The notes under the pieces were generated by a model. That model searched no databases and was not told the DNA's origin. It saw only the letters and a program-made list of their open reading frames with translations. From Myxocyprinus asiaticus (Eukaryota; Chordata; Actinopteri; Cypriniformes; Catostomidae), in contig NC_059385.1 of the NCBI RefSeq assembly GCF_019703515.2, positions 33,378,501-33,442,500 of the forward strand: a DNA stretch of 64,000 nt, in the 5' to 3' direction. Made by a program: the position numbers and the translations under genes. The first letter of the stretch is position 1; every line of letters starts with the position of its first letter. Shown piece by piece: positions 59,242-64,000 of this stretch.

Positions 59242-60828
59242 TATGGTCCAATTATGCATCCGAGCACATCTCCACACTTTAGCATGATATTGCCTGAACA
59301 AAAGTGGTCTAACTGCACAATGTTGCCCTGAGACAACAAACCAAAAAACACAGTTTTAGTGTATAAATAAAAACAAAATAAGTCTTTAAACAATCAAACA
59401 TACTTTACTCATGTACGTGCATATTTCTTTTTTATATAAAGTTATTTAAATTTAAACATGTTAAAAATGTATATTTATCTTACCAATTTGTGGCACTGTG
59501 TCCCACAGGGGCGGTGTGAGGTCCAAAAAGGTAGTTTGTTGCCTGAGGGAAGCACCATGAAAAGAACGAAATTCGGCATGTAACCTCAGTGTTCTATTGT
59601 CTATGTGTACAAAATTATAAGTTTGAAAATTACGCTCACAAGATACAAGCTAATTAGTCATTGTAAGCCACGCCCCAAAATATATTTTCTTATATCTTCG
59701 GAATGATTCAACATATCAAAATTCTTTTGATAACTTTTTGTCAGGAGGCTCTGTAGATTATGTATAACAAGTTTCGTGCGATTTGGGGAAAAGGCCTAGG
59801 ACGAGTAAAAAAAAAGTAGGTTTTTCAAAAAAATGTACATGATAAAAAAAAAAATCTTGCGGGAATGGAAATCCATGTGTCCATATCATTGGAGGGCACT
59901 GGTGGATTCAGAGAAGCTACAAAATGTTATTGTAGTCTATACCATTCCGGAGTTATTAGCAAAAACACAAATGAGCTAATTATAGCGCCACTGTGTGGCT
60001 GATTCTCACAAAATTTTATATGCGGCTTCGATTGACATCCTGCTTGTGTATAGTAATTTTCATAACCCTTGGCCATTCCCAATACGAGTTATAAAGGTGC
60101 TGAAATTTGATTGGCCATTGACAGCCATTTTTGTTCATTTGTTGAATCGATTTTTTAAGCATACGTTTATGAATATGCATTTGAACCGAAGAAGATGCAT
60201 ATTTATTTGAACTTTGATGTTCAAACTGATGTGAAGTTTTAACTGTTTTTTAGTTGTAGAGCCCCCTAGGGGCGGAATTGTAAGAAACTTTGCTGACATC
60301 TTCTAAACGTTCTGTTGACTATGTATATCGAGTTAAGTTATGTTTGGAGTTTGCATTGAATAATTATTCAATTATTATTGATCAATTATTCAAATTGTGT
60401 TAAACTGAAAGAATTATATCGTTAATATCTTCAGAACGAATTGAGGTATCTAAATTATTTTGATAACTTTTTGTCAGGTGAGTCTGCAGATGATGTATAC
60501 CAAATTTCGTGCTGAGTTCGAAAAAGTAGGTTTTTCAAAAATGTTAAATGGCATAAAAATAATTATAGATGGAAATGAAATTGGAGATATACAAGCCCTG
60601 ACTCAAGGGCTTGACTCAAGGATTCAGAGGAAAAAATCATTTTGATTCTAGCCCTTACGGTTGCAGAGTTATGGCCCAAAATGTGTTTGCATTTCTTATA
60701 GCGTGAGGGTAATAACGTGTATGTCTAAGTTGTGTGACTACTACCATTCCCCAAAGTTTCATGTCTCTAGACCTTACGGTTTGGTCTGCAAGATCAGTTA
60801 AAAGGGAATAATAATAATAATAATAAAT
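59242..60828. repeat. Repeat-family units resume after the piggyBac/MITE block
   Basis: 59242-59540 is not recognised. From about 59560 the unit text returns (cggcatgtaacctcagtgtt, tacaagctaattagtcattg, gaggctctgtagattatgta), then a second unit near 60425-60520, then a tail (cttacggtttggtctgcaag) and (TAA)n at about 60810-60826. Confidence 0.65.
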
Positions 60829-61712
60829 ATAGCTGCAAGCAGCTATTATCGGTGTCAAGCACAGGAATGGCAAAAATTAGTGAAAATAGCATTTTTGTGA
60901 AGATTTTAGGCAAACTGTTCGAAAAGCAATGAATAGAATCACTTGTAATATACATTGTTCTTGGTATCAGCCAAGGAGTCTATCAATGACAATAGATTAA
61001 AATTATCAAAAGTTATTAGCATTTTTAAAAACATCATTATGATTTGATTACAAAATAACTCTTGATGCAGCATGATACATCTTATCATATTTCAATTATT
61101 TTATTAAAATACACACACTCAGATAGATGTGAACTCTTTTTTTCATTTTGTAATAAAATTGATAAAACATTTAAATACAATACATTTAAATTGAAATAAA
61201 TTCCTTACAAAATGTTGCAAATGTTTTCTTCTTTAGTTGTCATATGAACAATCAGACCGTAAGTATACTGAAGAACTAGTTTAGCCCGTTAACTGGCACA
61301 GTCCCATATATGGGAGGTTTTTCTGCTTTCCTTTTTAGCATTTTTTGTTTTGTTTTGTTTATTGGAATATATTAACTTCATATCCGACTTTAATCAAGAC
61401 AAACCTTATATCATTTGAAAGCTAAAAGTCTCTAGCTTTGAAATATGCCCACGAGTCTCTCTGTGATTCACAGCCAGAGCTGTCAATCAAACCAGATCCA
61501 AGGCTTCAAGGCCTCTCCAAAATGTGCATTGGCTGTTCAGTGAATAGATCCAGCCAATGAATCGCTAGTCAAGATTTGATTGACAAGTCATGTAGCCATT
61601 GGTATGATGTTTCTATGGTTACAGGGGTTGGCCTTGCTCTTTCCAGAACAGTGACTTCATCCTAGTGATTGTTTGGATAGAGAACCTAAGGCCACCATTA
61701 CATTCTGAGTCA
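60829..61712 (+). repeat. Start of another hairpin-headed repeat; no gene
   Basis: The head aatatagctgcaagcagc (hairpin 60832-60843) is followed by tattatcggtgtcaagcac, like the head at 48641. Downstream identity fades. 61280-61330 (cccgttaactggcacagtcc then catatatggga) may be the edge of another element. Otherwise nothing recognised. Confidence 0.5.
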
Positions 61713-62405
61713 TCGGAACCAAAATCTAACATTTTCGCTGATTCTTTCAATGGATCTATGCAAAAACACTACAATCTAGCTAGATTTGAGTATTTTGGAA
61801 TAAGTTCCATGTAGATTTGAGGAGGAATAAATGCTAAACCGGCAGGAGCGCATAATCTGTGTTTGGACTCATTGCAGCTATAGGGCTAAAGCAACATGCG
61901 CTGATCGATGTGAATGAATTGGCTCTTTGGATCATTTAGTATTTTATTTAGTGGTGTAAACAAACTATTATATAATTTATGGCAAAAAATATGATAAGTT
62001 TGTTAGAAATGTGAATAATTACTGGCTTCCATTGTTAACAACACCAGTTTCTGCCATTTCTAATGACCGATCGGAGCCGAAATCTAACATTTTCGCTGCT
62101 TCTTTCAATGGATCTATGCAAAAACACTACAGTCTAACTAGATTTGAGTACTTTGGAATAAGTTCAATGCAGTTTTGAGGAGGAATAAATGCCAAACCAG
62201 CAGGAGTGCATATTCTGTGTTTGGACTCATAGCAGCTATAGAGCTAAAGCAAAATGCACAGGCGCTAATCAGTGTGAATGAATGGACTCTTTGGATCATT
62301 TGTTATTTTATTTAGTGGTGTAAACAAACTATGATGCAATTTATGGCAGAAAAATATTACATGTTTGTTAGAAATGTGAATAATTACTGGTTTCCACTGT
62401 TAACA
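61713..62405. repeat. Two-copy tandem duplication, period about 359 bp
   Basis: 61713-62045 and 62072-62405 align end to end (aaatctaacattttcgctg... to ...ttgttagaaatgtgaataat-tactgg), at roughly 85-90 percent identity by eye. A 10-base insertion (near cacaggcgctaatc) marks the second copy. No ORF. Confidence 0.85.
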
Positions 62406-62587
62406 ATACTTACACTATAACCAAGAATTATAAATATAATTATAATAACTATAATCTGTAATGAATTTTATATAATGTTTTGCAATAAAGTAGTGTGTCC
62501 TCATGTAGTTTGAGTTGTGTTTCTGAAATGAGAGTTTTTTTTTTTTTGTTAGTTTTATTCACTCTAGCAACAATGGGGTTCTGATGC
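62406..62587. other. AT-rich sequence before the second L2/CR1-type LINE
   Basis: Includes a T-run at 62529-62539. No feature. Confidence 0.5.
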
Positions 62588-64000
62588 ATCATGATGGCGC
62601 CGCGGAATGTGGAGCGCTTCTATTGTTTTGTTGTTTTTGTTTGTTTTTCCTGTGTTTAGTAATCTTTTTCCAGTCAGTTTTACCAGAGACGAACTGCTGA
62701 ACATTTGACAGCATATACAGTCAATCTTTTCCCGGATTTTGAATATTCTGAGGTTTTGTTGGACATTTTATTCGGAGGCGCAGCTGTGTTGTTTAAACGC
62801 ACTATGAGACGCAGGCGAAGGAGACAAGCAAGTGCGCTGGTCAGGCTTCGTCGGCGTGGCTTTCGAACAGCGCTGCAGAGCATTCATCTTGGGAATCTCC
62901 GCTGTCTCCCTAACAAAACGGACGAACTTCATCTCCTCACCCGCACAAACAAGGACTTTTCAACCTCTGCTGCCTTGTGCTTCACAGAAACCTGGATGAG
63001 TGAAGCCATTCCAGACAGCGCGTTACATCTGCTGGGCTTTCAGCTGTTCAGAGCGGATCACATCACGGAGTTAACGGGGAAGAGAGGCGGTGGAACATGC
63101 TTTTACATCAATGAAAGTTGGTGTACAGATGTAACAACGTTAAAGAAGATGTGCTGTCCTAATTTGGAAGCACTGTTTATTAACTGTAAGCCTTTCTACT
63201 CGCCACGGGAGTTTTCCTCATTTATTCTGGTGAGAGTGTACATCGCACCAAACGCGTGTTTGAATGCCGCGCTGCAACAGCTGGCTGATCAAATCACAGA
63301 CATGGAACAACAATACCCGGACTCAGTTATTATTATTCTTGGGGATTTTAACAAAGCAAACCTCACACGTGAACTTCCAACCAGAGACAGAAATATACTG
63401 GATCACTGCTACACAACAATAAAGGATGCATATCGCTCTGTCCCTAGAGCAGCTTTGGGACTCTCTGATCACTGTCTGGTTCATCTTCTTCCAACCTAGA
63501 GACAGAAATTAAAATCTGCTAAGCTTGTAGTAAAGACTGTAAAAAGATGGACCAGTGCCTGCTTTGACTGCACTGATTGGAGTGTTTTTGAAGCTGCAGA
63601 CGCCAATCTGGACGAGCTCACAGATACTGTAACATCATATGTCAGTTTCTGTGAGGATATGTGCATTCCTACTAGGACTTATTTAACATTTAACAACGAC
63701 AAACCATGGTTTACAGCAGAACTCAGGCAGCTTCGTCAGGCCAAAGAAGATGCTTACAGAGTTGGGGTTAAAGTCTTGTACAATCAGGCCAGGAACACAC
63801 TGAATAATTAAATCAGAGTGGCTAAAAGAAGATACTCTGAGAAGCTGAATAACAAGTTTTCAGCTAACGACCCTGCATCAGTGAGAAGTGACATGAAACA
63901 ACTTACGAATTACAGGACTCCTACCCCCAACCCTGTGGTGGACCAACAACTGGCTGACGACCTGAATGTGTTCTACTGTAGATTTGAAAGGCCCAGTCTC
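62588..64000 (+). mobile_element. L2/CR1-type LINE, copy 2, 5' part (runs past window end)
   Basis: Starts near catgatggcgccgcggaatg. Nearly identical to copy 1 and lacking its 244-bp insertion, so it shows the uninterrupted family sequence. The RT domain lies beyond 64000. Confidence 0.9.
62608..64000 (+). pseudogene. LINE endonuclease-RT ORF (copy 2), 5' part
   Basis: Reading from ATGTGGAGC near 62608 gives MWSASIVLLFLFVFPVFSNL, a hydrophobic start like copy 1, then a stop near 62708. The endonuclease is open from 62705 to 63499: RRGFRTALQSIHLGNLRCLP, CFTETWMSEAIPDSALHLLG (catalytic Glu), PNLEALFINCKPFYSPREFS, IILGDFNKANLTRELP and SDHCLVHLLPT, then TAG at 63497-63499. Linker text resumes ([40 protein letters not shown]) with a TAA near 63810. 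Deletion of about 15 codons near 63555 (after KRWTS). Dead, but a clear APE-type endonuclease. Confidence 0.88.

Larger units (their letters stand above)
56811..59500 (-). mobile_element. piggyBac-like transposon relic
   Basis: The left boundary is TTAA (56807-56810) followed by CCCTCTATGG, fitting the TTAA target and CCC-starting ends of piggyBac elements. Transposase text lies at 57300-58676, minus strand. The right end is not certain; a MITE at 58732-59241 lies at the transposase 5' side, and I find no matching CCATAGAGGG/TTAA before 59500. A (TG)n tract is at 57166-57196. Confidence 0.75.
48641..60828 (+). repeat. Large hairpin-headed repeat family, interrupted by other elements
   Basis: Starts aatatagctgcaagcagc, where GCTGC-AA-GCAGC (48650-48661) can fold. 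It ends at (TAA)n near 60810-60828, where another head (aatatagctgcaagcagc, hairpin at 60832-60843) begins, so elements lie head to tail with an AT-rich tail between them. Internally, phrases such as ttgtggctccctctggtgg, agcgctgccaaattgatga and gtctgtagatnatgtatacc recur. The stretch is cut by an L2/CR1-type LINE, a piggyBac relic and a MITE. No protein coding seen. I do not know a family name for it. Confidence 0.6.

Noticed and set aside
54377..60828. CRISPR-like or short regularly spaced repeat array
   Set aside because: The recurring phrases are hundreds of bases apart with diverged, non-uniform spacing; this is eukaryotic dispersed repeat sequence.

Overview
This window looks like nuclear DNA of a ray-finned fish, probably a cyprinid-type teleost. 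The reasons are GT-AG introns, AT-rich intron sequence, (TG)n and (TA)n microsatellites, a vertebrate gene, and a mobile-element mix typical of teleosts: many Tc1-like elements, L1/Tx1-type and L2/CR1-type LINEs, piggyBac- and hAT-like elements, and a tRNA-derived SINE. The species assignment is inference; the gene and most elements are read directly.

The only host gene I can support is a PPIP5K (diphosphoinositol pentakisphosphate kinase), most like PPIP5K2, on the + strand. Thirteen consecutive coding exons lie between 959 and 48302. They join without loss of frame into 525 codons running from the middle of the ATP-grasp kinase domain into the histidine-phosphatase-like domain. Neither end of the gene is in the window. 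Most of the remaining sequence is intron.

Region by region: 1-958 holds Tc1 relics and a TTA microsatellite. Intron 1391-13824 holds a deleted Tc1 transposase (2345-3150), a full-length minus-strand L1/Tx1-type LINE (copy A, 3151-8866) and a truncated plus-strand copy of the same family head to head with it (copy B). Exons cluster at 13825-17301. The 22.4-kb intron 17302-39659 is a stack of nested insertions: a nearly intact Tc1; a second Tc1 split by a full-length LINE (copy D, 21701-27851); a MITE; and an old Tx1-like LINE (E) split by a third full-length LINE (copy C, 31868-37790) bounded by a 17-bp target duplication. Further introns hold MITEs, a Tc1 with both ends (45410-46501), and a hAT-like element with an 8-bp target duplication and a SINE inside it.

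From 48.6 to 60.8 kb lies a poorly known repeat family that starts with a GCTGC-AA-GCAGC hairpin and contains diverged, roughly 0.75-1 kb recurring units. It is invaded by an L2/CR1-type LINE and a decayed piggyBac element. The window ends with a 2-copy tandem duplication and the 5' part of a second L2/CR1-type LINE.

Nothing here suggests a gene cluster or host operon. The biology is one conserved signalling gene whose introns have been expanded by layered transposon insertion. The less ordinary points are a long palindrome and subrepeats in the ORF1-ORF2 spacer of the L1/Tx1-type family, a short piece of transposase coding sequence flanked by 7-bp duplications near the piggyBac, and the hairpin-headed repeat array.
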